Assembly (NCBI GenBank): GCA_963744735.1
Contig: CAVUVH010000017.1
Location: 49,901-113,900, forward strand
From: RPQJ01 sp963744735
Lineage (GTDB): Bacteria > Pseudomonadota > Gammaproteobacteria > Steroidobacterales > Steroidobacteraceae
Reading direction: 5' to 3'
DNA length: 64,000 bases
In this document: one piece after another, positions 9,716 to 19,593 of the stretch
Layout of the letters: each line of letters begins with the position of its first letter
Position numbering within the stretch: position 1 is the first letter of the stretch
The notes under the pieces: model-generated
What the model was told of the DNA's origin: nothing
The model's input: the letters and a program-made list of their open reading frames with translations, nothing else
The model's database searches: none
Translations under genes and position numbers: made by a program

Positions 9716-11209
9716 ATGTCATTTTCAGACACGGTTTGCGTCTTCTGGCGGCGGCTGTTGCCGCTCTACGCGGCGCTGACGCTGCTGGTGGCCTGCGGTC
9801 GGCCGGTCGATGCGCCGCAAAAGAACGTCGTCGACACCGCGGCGCGTAACGATGGCGATGCGATCGTGGCGAGCATCGGCGGACGCGTCATCACCGCCTC
9901 GCAAGCAGACGCGCCGCTGCAACTCGCGTTGCATGACCTCGAGATGCAGGAATACCGGCTGCGCCGGCAGGCGCTGGAAGCCGAGCTGCTTGCGTGCGCT
10001 TCAGTCTGAGGCGGTGCGAGCCGAACTGCGGAGATCCTGCTGGTACCCCCTGCGCCGCCACGCCTGGACGTCGAGGCCGATCCGGCTTCGTACACGACCG
10101 ACCGAGGACGCGCCGGTTACCGTGGTCGCGTTCTGCAATTTCGAGTCGCCTCACTGCGCGCGGCTGCAGATAACGCTGTCACAGGTCCTGCCACTGTTTC
10201 CCGGTGGCGTGCGCTACGCGGAGCGCGACTTGCCGCTTGCGTTTCACCGGCACGCCGGCAAGGCCGCGGAAGCCGCCCACTGTGCGTCGGACCAGGGAGG
10301 TTACTGGCGTTTTCACGACATTCTTTATGCGACGAGCGGTGTACCGGATCGCGCGGCGCTCGACAGTTCCGCACGTCGAGCAAATCTCGAGATGAACCGT
10401 TTTGCCGAGTGCCTCGACGGCGACCAGCAAGCTGCGACGGTGGCAGCGGATGCGGCGCGGCGAAGTCGCTGGGGCTGTCCGTCGTTCCTGCCGTGTTCGT
10501 CAATGGCCTCTATGCCAGTCCTGACGTGCAGCCATCGGACCTGATATGGCTGATCGAGCTCGAACTGGCAGCGCGCGGCATTGCTTCGCCGCGACGGGTC
10601 GAGGCTCGAGTCGCATCATCCGTGCCCATGGAACTGCGAGGACTGATTACATCGTCCCAGGCCGGCCAGGGCCTCGCGTTGCTGGCGCCATCCACCGCGC
10701 CGGAACAGTCGCACGCCTTTCGCGAAGGCGATGCCATCTCGACCGGTCTCGTGCTGCGCCGCATGACCGACCACGGCATCGAGATGATGCGGGAAGGCCG
10801 GGTCGAACGGGTGGGCTGGGACACGTATGGGCGTCCGCGAAACCGGTTGCGGCGCCGCGCGGCTGATGCCATGGTTGTGACGCCACATCGCGCCATGCCG
10901 GTGACGCTGGACCGCGGCCAGGTACTGATGCTGCTGTCGGACAGGATCGGGTTGACCGAAGCCCTGCAGCCGGTGCCGATGACCACTGACGGTTACCATC
11001 AGCTCCGCGTGCAGACGGTCGCTCCCGGGAGCCTGTACGAGCTGCTCGGCTTTCAGCCCGGCGACGTGATTCTCAGCGTCAACGAGCAACCGGTGCACGA
11101 GGCGTCGAATCCGCTGTGGGACGCCCTGGAGAAGGAAGGCGAGGTCCGCGTCCGGGTGATTCGGAGCGGGGGCCTCGCCAAGCACTTCACCTACCGGTTC
11201 GGCGACTGA
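9716..11209 (+). CDS. Lipoprotein with SurA-N-like, DsbA-like thioredoxin, GspC-like and PDZ domains
   Basis: ATG 9716 begins MSFSDTVCVFWRRL with a lipobox-like LLVAC. Residues about 45-95 (IVASIGGRVITASQAD, EYRLRRQALEAELL) resemble the N-terminal helix bundle of SurA-type proteins. After an indel near 10005 comes a DsbA-like thioredoxin domain (APVTVVAFCNFESPHC): the CxxC site has become SPHC. After another near 10460, VVPAVFVNGLYAS completes that fold. The rest (LRGLITSSQAGQGLALL, then EGDAI and RMTDHGIEMMREGRVERV) resembles the GspC homology region, and the end (QTVAPGSLYELLGFQPGDVI to TYRFGD) is a PDZ domain. Predicted periplasmic; role unknown. No other type II secretion gene is in the window. 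Confidence 0.65.
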
Positions 11210-11221
11210 TCCCGTCCTCGC

Positions 11222-12529
11222 CTACTTGTACGGGTTCCGGCCCCAGATGATCTCGGACAGCTTGTTCTGCCCCTGGATGCTGGGGTGGAAGCAGTCGCCG
11301 CCATTGATGTCACTCGCCTGGAAGCTGTAGCTGCCCACGGATGCGTTCGTCGTGGGATCGAATTCAGCGACGACTTCGACACCCGTCGTTGTCGCGCGCG
11401 CGTTGTATTCGCCCGCAAGCACGACCAGCTTGTCGTTGTAGGCCCGCTGCTTTGCACCGATGGCGGAAAGCCGGGTGGCCAGGTCGCCACCGTCCGCCGT
11501 GGCGATTCGGCAGACGTCATAGCTCGCCCAGAAGTTCTGGCAGTTGACTGACCGCCGGACGCTGTCTGCTTCGCGATGCCCGCCGCCCGCAGGTCCTGTA
11601 CGCGGGGCACGCTGACCAGCATGACCGTCGAACCATCGGGCAGCCGGTGACCAGCGTCTCGAGCCCGGTACGTACGGCCGTCTCCCACACGGCGTCCGTG
11701 TAGAGGTCGTTCACGGTCGCGCGGTTGCAGATGTCGTTGCCACCCAGTTCGACGAAGACGCGCGTCGGCTGCGTGGCGGCGCTGACGATCGCGCTGGCCT
11801 GCGTCGCGAAGTTGTTCTTCGTCGCGTCGGTCATCTCGGAGCCCGACGCGGACGCGGCCTTGCCGCCGGTGACCTGTGAATCGAGCTGGATGTAGCGATC
11901 GACGATACTGGTCACCGCGGTGCTCGAACCGTCGAGGAACGAGTTGGCCGGCTGTTCGCCGCCGCCGTAGCAGAGGAAATCGAACAAGCCGGTGTTGGAC
12001 GAACACGAGGCGTTATAGCCCTGCATGATGCTGTCGCCGGCGCCCTCGACCCGGCGCACCGACGCCAGTGCCTGCAGGCCGCTGCCGGTCAGTGGGACCG
12101 TGACTGTCGGCCGTTGCTGGCGTTCGAGGTGATGACGAGGTTTGCAGTGAAGGTGCCGGTCCGGCCGGGCTGAATCGCACGCTGACCGTGCAACTCGCGG
12201 CCGGTGCCAGGGTCGTGGCACAGGTCGTGGTGTGTGGGAACGACGGGCGTCAGCCCGGATTTCGTGATGCCGGTGAACTGCAGGTTCGCCCGGCCGGTGT
12301 TGCTGATGGTCACGGACTTGGCCGCGCTGGTCGTGCCAAGGCGCTGTTCACCGAACGACACGCTCGACGGCGTCACCGAGATGGCCGGCAACTTCGTGCC
12401 GCCACCGCCACCACCACCGCCGGCTTGGCCGCCTCGGCGAGGCCCGCGAAGGTCATTGAGCCCGCCAGCAGAACCAGTGCCGCGCACTTGCCCGCGGACA
12501 GGCTGCCACGCACGCGTTTCGGTCTTCAT
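11222..12529 (-). CDS. Secreted SGNH/GDSL hydrolase with HYDIN-like (choice-of-anchor D) domain
   Basis: Exported esterase/lipase-like protein. ATG 12529; an out-of-frame stretch (KCAALVLLAGSMTFAGLAEA) is clearly the signal peptide, so an indel lies near codon 12. A Gly-rich linker leads to an immunoglobulin-like domain (ISVTPSSVSFGEQRLGTTS, then CATTLAPAASC in another frame). The catalytic domain shows block I GAGDSIMQGYN (Ser), block III ELGGND (Gly, Asn) and block V GGDCFHPS (Asp and His), the complete SGNH set. Four or more indels. Substrate unknown. Stop TAG at 11224-11222. Confidence 0.75.
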
Positions 12530-12704
12530 GAGGTTCCCCCCTCTTGTTCTGGACTTGACGCCTTGCGCAGCATACCTCAGTCCGGCCAGGGGCGCACGTG
12601 CCGCGGAACATCCACCGGCCGGGCTGGCGCGCCACGGCCATGGCAGCGCGGGTTGGCACGCAAGACGTGCATTTCGCCGTCGCGAGCACTTCGCGACAGG
12701 GAGA

Positions 12705-13617
12705 TCAGTAGATCTCCGGAACCCAGCGCTGGCTCGATTTCTTCGGCCGCTGGTAGCCGGCGTCGGGTTGGCGCGCGGGAGCTCGATTTCGACCGGGGTC
12801 AGGTCCTTGTAGGGGATCTGGTCGCAGGAGGTGGGCGATGCAGTTCAGGCGGGCGCGCTTCTTGTTGTCGGCGTCGACGATGTGCCAGGGGGTCGCTTGC
12901 GGTCGGTGTGCTTGAGCATCACGTCCTTGGCCCGGGAGTACTCGACCCAGTGCTTGCGCGACTCCAGGTCCATCGGGCTCAGCTTCCAGCGCTTGATCGG
13001 GTTGTGCATGCGCTCGCTGAAGCGCCGCTCCTGCTCCTCGTCGCTGACGGAGAACCAGTACTTGATCAGGACGATGCCCGAGCGCACCAGCATCTCCTCG
13101 AACACCGGGCAGGAGCGCAGGAATTCCTTGTACTCCTCGTCGGTGCAGAAGCCCATGACGCGCTCGACGCCGGCGCGGTTGTACCAGCTGCGGTCGAACA
13201 GGACGATCTCGCCGCGCGCCGGCAGGTGCTGCGACGTAGCGCTGGAAGTACCACTGCCTGCGCTCGCGCTCGGTGGGCGTGCCGAGAGCGACGATGCGGC
13301 AGACGCGCGGGTTGAGGCACTCGGTGATGCGCTTGATGACGCCGCCCTTGCCGGCCGCGTCGCGGCCTTCGAAGATGACGCAGACCTTGAGGCCCTGCAG
13401 CCGCACCCACTCCTGGAGCTTGATCAGCTCGAACTGCAGGCGCGCGAGTTCATCGACGTACCGGTAGTTGCGCGGCGCCCGTGTCGGGGGTCCGCCCGGC
13501 CCAACGACGCGCCAGCGGCCCTCGGCGGCAACGATTTCCTCGGCGTCGCGGCGGAGCTCGCCCGCATGTGGCGTCGACTGGGTCCTTGCCCTTTGCAACC
13601 TGCCGGCGTTTTTTCAT
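12705..13617 (-). CDS. ppk2: Polyphosphate kinase 2 family protein
   Basis: Transfers phosphate between polyphosphate and nucleotides. Walker A FEGRDAAGKGGVIKRI, Walker B FDRSWYNRAGVERVMGFC and the lid KYWFSVSDEEQERRF are all readable, with RMHNPIKRWKLSPMD after it, which fits the roughly 300-residue single-domain PPK2 group. Start at ATG 13617 (MKKRRQVAKGKD) because it overlaps the upstream stop as ATGA; an ATG-like start at 13598 is in a different frame after an indel. Indels near 13545, 13230 and 12890. It ends QRWVPEIY. Coupled to the TIR-TPR gene. Confidence 0.85.
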
Positions 13618-15525
13618 CGCGATCCTGTCCCTCGGTGTCTACCGCGATTTGTGTGCACGGCAATGCCAGCTAACGTAGTTCCGATGCGCTTCACCAGGTC
13701 GGCGTATCGCGGGTCGCCCCGCAGCGGCTCGTAGCCCGGATCGAGGTGCAGGTAGATCAGGCCGGCCGAGCGCGCCTGGTAGGCGCGCTCGAGTGCCTCG
13801 AAGGCGCGGTCGAGGTCGCCGACGGCGGCGTGCCCCATCGCCAGGTACTCGGCGCGCACGTACTGCTGCCGCGATTCGCTCTCGAGCCGCGCCAGGATCT
13901 CCTCCGCCTCCTCCCGCCGGCCGAGCGCCGCGAGGGCCCGGACGATCATCGCATCGTAGGAACGCACCGCCGTGTCGAGGCCTGGCCGCGCTGGAACCAG
14001 TCGAGTGCCGTTCCGCGTCGCCCATCGCGAGATAGCGCGGACCCGACGAACATGAAGCCGCGGCCGTACTTCTCGTCGATCTCGAACGTCTCCTCGCCCT
14101 GCGCGATGCGCGGCCTCGTAGTCCTTCGCATACAGCAGAAGCGCGTGGCCCAGCCGAGTACTCGACGCGCAGCGGATCGAGCTCGAGCGCGCGACGCACG
14201 GCTCGATGCCTTCGCGCAGGCGTCCCACCAGCGGCAGCGCCGTGCCGAGCACCCAGTGCGCTTCGGCGTTGTTCGGGCTCAGCGCCACGGCGCGCTCGAG
14301 CTGGCGCACGCCCTCGGCGAACTTCCACTCGTGCCAGCACAGCACCTTGCCGATCGAGATCATCGCGTCGGCGAGCTCCGGATCGCGCTGAAGCGCGCGC
14401 TCGGCCGCCGCTTTCGCCCGCGGATAGGCATCGTCGGGCGCGACCCAGTCGTCGGCAAGATCGCACCACACGTCCGCGATGCCTGCGTACGCGCGCGCGA
14501 ATCCCGGATCCTGCAGCAGCGCATTCTGGAACAGGTCAGCGCCTTGCGCAGCCCGGCTCGCTGAACTTGTTGAAGTGAAAGCGGCCTTTGAGATACGTCG
14601 TGTACGCGTCGAGATTCTTGGTCGGCGCGACGACGGCCGCCTCGTCGCCGCCCAGCCGCAGCTTCAGCGCGTCGACGATCGAGCGCGAGATCTCGTCCTG
14701 CACCGCGAAGACGTCTTCGAGCTGCCGGTCGTATGTCTCCGACCAGAGCTGGTAGCCGTTCTCGACGTTCACCAGCTGCGCCGCGATGCGAATGCGGTTG
14801 CCGACCTTGCGCACGCTGCCTTCGAGCACTGTCGTCACGCCGAGCTTCTCGCCAATCTGGCGGACATCGACGTCCTTGCTTCCCTTGAACGCGAAGCGAA
14901 GACGAGCGCGAAGCGACGTGGATGCCCGGCACTTTCGACAGCGCGTTGATGATCTCCTCGGTCATGCCGTCGCTGAAGTATTCGTTCTCCGGGATCGGCG
15001 CTCATGTTCGCGAGCGGAAGCACCGCGATCGCCTTTCGGACCGAAGCGAGCTTCGGCGGTTCGGCGGCGCGGGTCTTCCCTCGCCCTCGTCCTGTTGCGC
15101 GGTCGCCTGGGCTACGCGCTCGCGCAAACGCCGCAAACGCAGAGTCCCCGGTCAGCCGTGACCACTGCCGTTCGCGAAAGCGGTCGGGTACTCGAGCCTG
15201 CGCCTCACTGGTCTCGTCGATCACCACAGGCATGAAGAAACGCCTGGTCGTCGGCATCAGATGCGAGCGGTCACCGCGAGTTTCCATTCCAGCCGGAAGT
15301 ACCTTCGCTGCGCGACTCGGTGTTCTTCGAGATTACCGGCACGAACAGCATGCAGTCCTTGATCCGCTTGCGGATGGAGGCATCCCACGCGTCGCCGCCG
15401 CGCAGTTCGCTCTGGTCGAACCACACCTCGAGCCCCGCCGCGCGCAGCGCATCGGCGATCCGCCGCGCGATCTCCGCGTCCTGCGAGGCATAGCTGAGAA
15501 ATACGGCTCGGGTGTCTTCGTTCAT
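13614..15525 (-). CDS. TIR domain, TolB/FlgO-like domain and TPR protein
   Basis: About 630 residues. The N-terminal TIR domain (RAVFLSYASQDAEIARRIAD, VWFDQSELRGGDAW, LFVPVISKNTESR) is followed, after an indel, by RLEWKLA, whose Glu could be the NAD-hydrolase glutamate. Next comes a TolB-N/FlgO-like domain (IAVLPLANMSADP, FSDGMTEEIINAL, LEGSVRKVGNRIRIAAQLV, LWSETYDRQLEDVFAVQDEI), then TPR repeats (ERALQRDPELADAMISIG, LSPNNAEAHWVLGTAL). This architecture is known in Proteobacteria as predicted signalling proteins of unproven function. Its stop overlaps the ppk2 start. At least six indels. Enzymatic activity is inferred, not shown. Confidence 0.75.
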
Positions 15526-15713
15526 GACAGTCGGTCAGCAAAGTGCAAGTATTCGGGGTCCCGTCAAAGGGGTCAACCTGGGCGACGACCGCGATCGATC
15601 GAGCAGGGAGCGCCCCGTGCGGCATTCGTAGCGGAGGCGGCGGCACGGTTCGGCGTGCAACAGACCTGCCTGACATACAATGCCGAAAGAAGACCTCGTA
15701 GTCGGGAGACTCG

Positions 15714-16214
15714 ATGAGATTACTTGCCGGGTTGGTGATCGGTGCGGCGCTGCTGATGACGACTGGGCCCGTCGCGTTTGCGGCGGACGACACGACATCC
15801 TCGAGCGGGGATCCGCGCGTGGTGGCGGCACTCAAGGCAGCGGGTTTGACGTACACCCTGGACGAAGGCGATTTCCGCCTCGAATACGACATAGACAAGG
15901 AGCGGAAGCAGCGGGTCTGGGTCGCGTCCGAAACCGCGCGGATCGACCAGCTCGAGATCCGTGACGTCTGGTCGGTGGCGGCTCGCGGCAAGGGTGAGGT
16001 GCCGGCGGAGCTCGCCAGAAAGCTGCTCGCCGAGAACGTGCGGATGATCCTGGGGGCATGGCAGGTCAACCAGGGCCCGGAGGAGTACCTCGTCGTGTAC
16101 TCGGCGCAGGTCGATGCAGCGGGGGATGCGGCTGCCCTGCAGAAAGCGATCGAGGTCGTGATGTTCAGCGCGGATCGGATCGAGAAGCAGCTGAGCGATC
16201 AGGACGCTTTCTGA
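15714..16214 (+). CDS. Secreted protein of unknown function, possible YbjN-like fold
   Basis: 166 residues, frame intact. A clear signal peptide (MRLLAGLVIGAALLMTTG, cut after VAFA) leads to a small soluble domain: VVAALKAAGLTYTLDEGDFR, then ERKQRVWVASETARI and ARKLLAENVRMILGAWQV. The pattern of a helix, a small sheet (readable as DEGDFRLEYDID) and C-terminal helices recalls YbjN/type III chaperone-like folds, but that is a guess. Probably periplasmic. It is divergent from the TIR-TPR gene. Confidence 0.7.
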   Translation: MRLLAGLVIGAALLMTTGPVAFAADDTTSSSGDPRVVAALKAAGLTYTLDEGDFRLEYDIDKERKQRVWVASETARIDQLEIRDVWSVAARGKGEVPAELARKLLAENVRMILGAWQVNQGPEEYLVVYSAQVDAAGDAAALQKAIEVVMFSADRIEKQLSDQDAF

Positions 16215-16226
16215 AGCCCGGGTGCG

Positions 16227-16343
16227 TCAGGCGAAGGCCTGCATGCCCCCCAATGCCCGGTGCAGGGTCCAGAACAGGAACAGCGTGCCAACCGCCAGGC
16301 TGGCGCCAACTGCAATCGCGAGTGCCTTAGAGGGTTCTACCAT
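16227..16343 (-). CDS. Small membrane protein (38 aa)
   Basis: ATG 16343 preceded by GGAGAACAGG. The product is MVEPSKALAIAVGASLAVG followed by TLFLFWTLHRALGGMQAFA: one predicted transmembrane helix with a short polar N-terminus. Stop TGA 16229-16227. It is convergent with the secreted-protein gene. Good ribosome site and clean helix make it likely real; function unknown. Confidence 0.5.
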   Translation of the reverse strand: MVEPSKALAIAVGASLAVGTLFLFWTLHRALGGMQAFA

Positions 16344-16553
16344 CCTGTTCTCCAGCGTCGACACCGGTCCGGTGCCTGTCGACTGGAGAGCCTACACCTT
16401 AAATGTTGCGATGCAGCAAAATAATTGTGACAAGTGAGGCCTGGCACGAGCAGCGCTACGGGTGATTCGACCTGATTACGCCCCAATCGAAGGAGATCGA
16501 AGCAAGATCGCTCATTTTGACACCCGTCCAGGGCCGTACCGTTGACCAAGGGA

Positions 16554-17828
16554 CTACGGGCTGAATTGCCAGACGTCGTTCTCGATGAGGAAAGCGTTCA
16601 CGTCGGAGGGAAGGCCAAATCGCTCGCGATCGCCCCCGAAGGTCATGATCGAAGGCCGCGGACCGGCGCGACCACCGGAGAAGACAAGAGCGTCGAAGTC
16701 GTACCTCATGTCGGCCGGGGAAAAGCTATTCCACGGCGGAGCCGCAGGCGCGCGGAGTTCTGTCCAGGACTTGCCGTCGCGACTGGTCCACATGTCGGTC
16801 GGGTTCGCCGGGATCGGGGGCGACCCGGGAACCTCACCGTAGCCACCGAAGCAGACGATCTGGTTGAGGAGATCGACGCATTGGTGGCCGGGACGCGGCG
16901 ACCAGCCGGCCGACGCAGTTACCAGTTCCCACGATGCGCCATCCCTGGAGCGCCACACGTCGTTGAAGTAGAGAGTCTGTGTCGCAGGCTGGCACGGGTT
17001 CGCGGACCGAAGCCGCAGCTGAAGCCCCGCTCGCCACCAAGAAGGTAGATATAGCCACCCTTCGAAACGACGGCGGCTCCGGCCCGTGGCGTCCACCGCG
17101 GGCCTTTGTCGGCAGCCTTGATCCAATGCGACCGTCGCGCGACATCCAGACATCGTTGAACAGGACTCGGCCGGTGCCGCCCGTCGAGCATCGTCGCCCT
17201 GGCTGCCGCCGAGGACGTAGATTGCCCCGCGGTGGACGACGGCTGACAGGCCGGCGCGGCCTGCCCACGGCGCGTCTGTCGTCTCCGGTGTCCACGTGAC
17301 GCCATCCTTGCTGCTCCATACGTCGTCGAAGAACGTCGAGTCCGGCACGATGGGCAAGCAAGGCACTCCCGGAGGCAGGAACGCGCAGCCATCCGGGAAA
17401 CAGGATTCGGCTTCGACTCGAAGTTCTGGCCGCCGATCACATACATCCGGCCGCGGTGAGTGACGGAGCCGAAGTACGCGCGTGGTTTCCACATCTGCGG
17501 TGCGCCATGTGGGCTGCCACTGCGCAACTTTCCTCCACGTGGCGCCGACGTCGGTGCTCTTCCAGACGTCGCCGTAGAGCACGGTCTCGGTCTCGAAGAA
17601 GAACGGCCCGCGGCCGCCCATGACGTAGAGGTCGTTACGCAGTTCGACGGACTGGAGGCCGGCGCGCGGCGCCCACATCGTCGGGTTGGCCGGCACGGTT
17701 GGACGCACATTGGTCCATCGGTAAGAACTGATGTTGGTCGCGCCCTCACCGGCAATCGCCGATCCGGTTGCAGCCATGACGCAGGCAGTGAAAACCAGCG
17801 AATTCAGGATGACGCGCAACGACTTCAT
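16554..17828 (-). CDS. Secreted kelch-repeat (galactose-oxidase-like propeller) protein
   Basis: About 425 residues. ATG 17828 is preferred over 17843 because GGAGGGAGA lies just upstream of it. Signal peptide MKSLRVILNSLVFTACVMA, then at least five kelch blades with the repeated signature of hydrophobic-GG (LYVMGGRGPFF, IYVLGGSQGDD, IVCFGGYGEVPG, LVFSGGRAGPR) and D-x-W-x-S-x-D (DVWKSTDVGATW, DVWSSKDGVTW, DVWRSRDGASW, DMWTSRDGKSW). No copper-site residues of galactose oxidase could be matched, so this is probably a binding or structural propeller. Indels near 17410, 17195 and 17020. Confidence 0.75.
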   Translation of the reverse strand: MKSLRVILNSLVFTACVMAATGSAIAGEGATNISSYRWTNVRPTVPANPTMWAPRAGLQSVELRNDLYVMGGRGPFFFETETVLYGDVWKSTDVGATWRKVAQWQPTWRTADVETTRVLRLRHSPRPDVCDRRPELRVEAESCFPDGCAFLPPGVPCLPIVPDSTFFDDVWSSKDGVTWTPETTDAPWAGRAGLSAVVHRGAIYVLGGSQGDDARRAAPAESCSTMSGCRATVALDQGCRQRPAVDATGRSRRRFEGWLYLPSWWRAGLQLRLRSANPCQPATQTLYFNDVWRSRDGASWELVTASAGWSPRPGHQCVDLLNQIVCFGGYGEVPGSPPIPANPTDMWTSRDGKSWTELRAPAAPPWNSFSPADMRYDFDALVFSGGRAGPRPSIMTFGGDRERFGLPSDVNAFLIENDVWQFSP

Positions 17829-17953
17829 CTTGTCTCCCTCCATGACACCGACAGCGGAAGGCCTTCTGCAGGGCCTTTATCCGGAAGCGCTACGGCAAGA
17901 CGCTACGCTACAGCGGCGAACCCGGTCAATTGCAGTGGGTGGCCCGCCGCCGA

Positions 17954-18278
17954 TCAGAAGGATTCTGTTAAATGCACCTGCCGCTTTGCGCTCCGTGGGA
18001 GCGGCGACGATGCCGATACTGTCGAGATGATTCGCCGGATATCGGACAACTGGCAGATCTGCAGATCTTTGTCCCCGCTCAGGTACAGCCGATGACCTGC
18101 TTCAACGTGTTCACGGACGCTGTAAGCCCGTCGGCCTCGGCGTCCGAGATTCATCATGCCGGCCAGCGGGACGAGCAGCTGTGCCGGCATTGCGGGGCGG
18201 TACGTCCAATTGCTGATGTATTTGCCGGCGTGGGTCGCAAAGGTGGCGCAGTACGAGCAGGAGCAGCGCTATCGGCAT
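17954..18278 (-). CDS. Possible small secreted hypothetical protein
   Basis: Weak candidate. ATG 18278 gives MPIALLLLVLRHL, a short hydrophobic start; after an indel the frame continues AGKYISNWTYRPAMPAQLL and then REHVEAGHRLYLSGDKDLQI, ending near 17954. About 107 residues. No family recognised and no clear ribosome site; may be chance. Confidence 0.3.
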
Positions 18279-18598
18279 GCTCGGACCTTATCGAGCAACG
18301 AGGTAAGGTGCAAAATAGAGCGTCGGGAACAGGAATACAGAGCGCGTGGCTGGCGTCGGTGCGCACTGGACAGGAAGCTCGGTGGCAATCGACGTGGAGC
18401 GGTCGGGGCCGAGGACGGCGCGATGTCGTTGTCGTTCGCGTCAGATTAGTTCGTTTCAATCGTATCGGAAACTGAACCGAGTCTGGCTGGATCAGCTGCT
18501 CGAAAAGGTTCTGCGACGTCATTGAGCGCTGGCCCATGGCCGAGCCTTCTAATGGCTCGCCACGGAGCGGGATCGGCACTACGCGCTCGTGGCAGCGC
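18279..18598. other. Intergenic stretch, nothing recognised
   Basis: Overlapping open frames on both strands here are of mixed composition and none shows a signal peptide, domain or ribosome site. It ends at the toxin remnant. Confidence 0.4.
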
Positions 18599-18709
18599 TG
18601 TGAATCCGGATGCGACCTGGTCCCATTGGAACGAGCCGGCGTCGAGTTGCGGCAAGGTCGTGACGCACTGCGCATCCGAGGCGACGAGTTTGAAACCGTT
18701 CAGGTGCTC
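18599..18709 (-). pseudogene. C-terminal remnant of a Doc-family toxin gene
   Basis: The translated segment HLNGFKLVASDAQCVTTLPQ then LDAGSFQWDQVASGFT aligns without gaps to the C-terminus of the Doc at 6718-7095 (DLNGFNLVATDAQCVTTFLQ then LAAGDLTEDQLAEWIT). No HPFxDGNKR motif or start is present: the aldolase gene begins where the rest of the toxin should be. A decayed toxin fragment, overlapping the aldolase stop region by 10 bp. Confidence 0.7.
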
Positions 18710-19593
18710 GAGGCCTCGAAGATGCTGGCGATTGCGCGATCCAGCGCGGCGTTGAACTCGACGTCTGACTGCTGAGCGGTCAGTCCTTCGGTCAATGCGC
18801 GGGAGAAGCTGGCGACCATGTTGTGCTGGCGGGCCAGGCGCGCATTCGCTTCGTCGCGTGAATACCCGCCCGAAAGTGCCACGACCTTCAGCACCCGTGG
18901 GTGGGTGATGCACTCGGCGTAGAGATTGTCCTGGTTCGGCAGCGTGAGCTTGAGCATGACCGGCTGGCCGGGTGGCAGGGCTTCGAGCCGGGTGATGATC
19001 GCGGCCTTGAGCCGGTCCTCGGCGGCGGCCTTGTCCGGGCAGTGGATGTCGATCTCGGGTTCGATGATTGGCACCAGGCCCGCGGCGATGATCTGCCGGG
19101 CGATCTCAAATTGCTGCTCCACGATGGCGTCGATTCCGGCCGGGTTGCCGTGCTTGATCACGGAGCGCATCTTGGTGCCGAAGATGCCCTTGGCCTTGGC
19201 GCGCGGCAGCAACGTGCCGAGTGCAGGCATCGGCTTCATCCGCTGTACGCCGTTCGCTTCCGCCTCGAGGCCCTGGTCGACCTTCAAGATCGGGACGATC
19301 TGTTTGACCTCCCAGAGGTATTGCGCCGTCGGTCGGCCAAGAATGTCGCGGTCCATCGTGTCCTCGAACAGGATGGCGGCCAGGATCCGGTCGCCGTTGA
19401 AGGCCGGGCTGGTGATGATGCGTGTGCGCATCGCGTGGATGAGATCCATCATCTCGCTGTCGCTGGACCAGCGGTCTTCCGCAATCCCGTACAGGCGCAG
19501 GGCCTTTGGCGTGCTGCCGCCACTCTGGTCCAGCGCGGCAATGAAGCCGGCTTGTGTCCGGATCTTGGCTTTCTGCTGCTCAAAAGTGTTCAT
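18700..19593 (-). CDS. Class I fructose-bisphosphate aldolase
   Basis: Splits fructose 1,6-bisphosphate to dihydroxyacetone phosphate and glyceraldehyde 3-phosphate by a Schiff base. Intact, 297 residues from MNTFEQQKAKIRTQAG. This ATG at 19593 has GAGGA seven bases upstream; an ATG four codons earlier does not. Signatures LDQSGGSTPKAL, ILFEDTMDRDI, LKVDQGLEAE, VPIIEPEIDIHCPD and VMLKLTLPNQDNLY fit the short bacterial class I group; the Lys in VMLKLTLP is the expected Schiff-base residue. It ends IASIFEASST. One of the few long genes here free of indels. Confidence 0.9.
   Translation of the reverse strand: MNTFEQQKAKIRTQAGFIAALDQSGGSTPKALRLYGIAEDRWSSDSEMMDLIHAMRTRIITSPAFNGDRILAAILFEDTMDRDILGRPTAQYLWEVKQIVPILKVDQGLEAEANGVQRMKPMPALGTLLPRAKAKGIFGTKMRSVIKHGNPAGIDAIVEQQFEIARQIIAAGLVPIIEPEIDIHCPDKAAAEDRLKAAIITRLEALPPGQPVMLKLTLPNQDNLYAECITHPRVLKVVALSGGYSRDEANARLARQHNMVASFSRALTEGLTAQQSDVEFNAALDRAIASIFEASST

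Noticed and set aside
16554..17828. The kelch protein as a second copper-radical oxidase
   Set aside because: The Cys/Tyr and Tyr-His copper ligands could not be found, unlike at 59359 onward.
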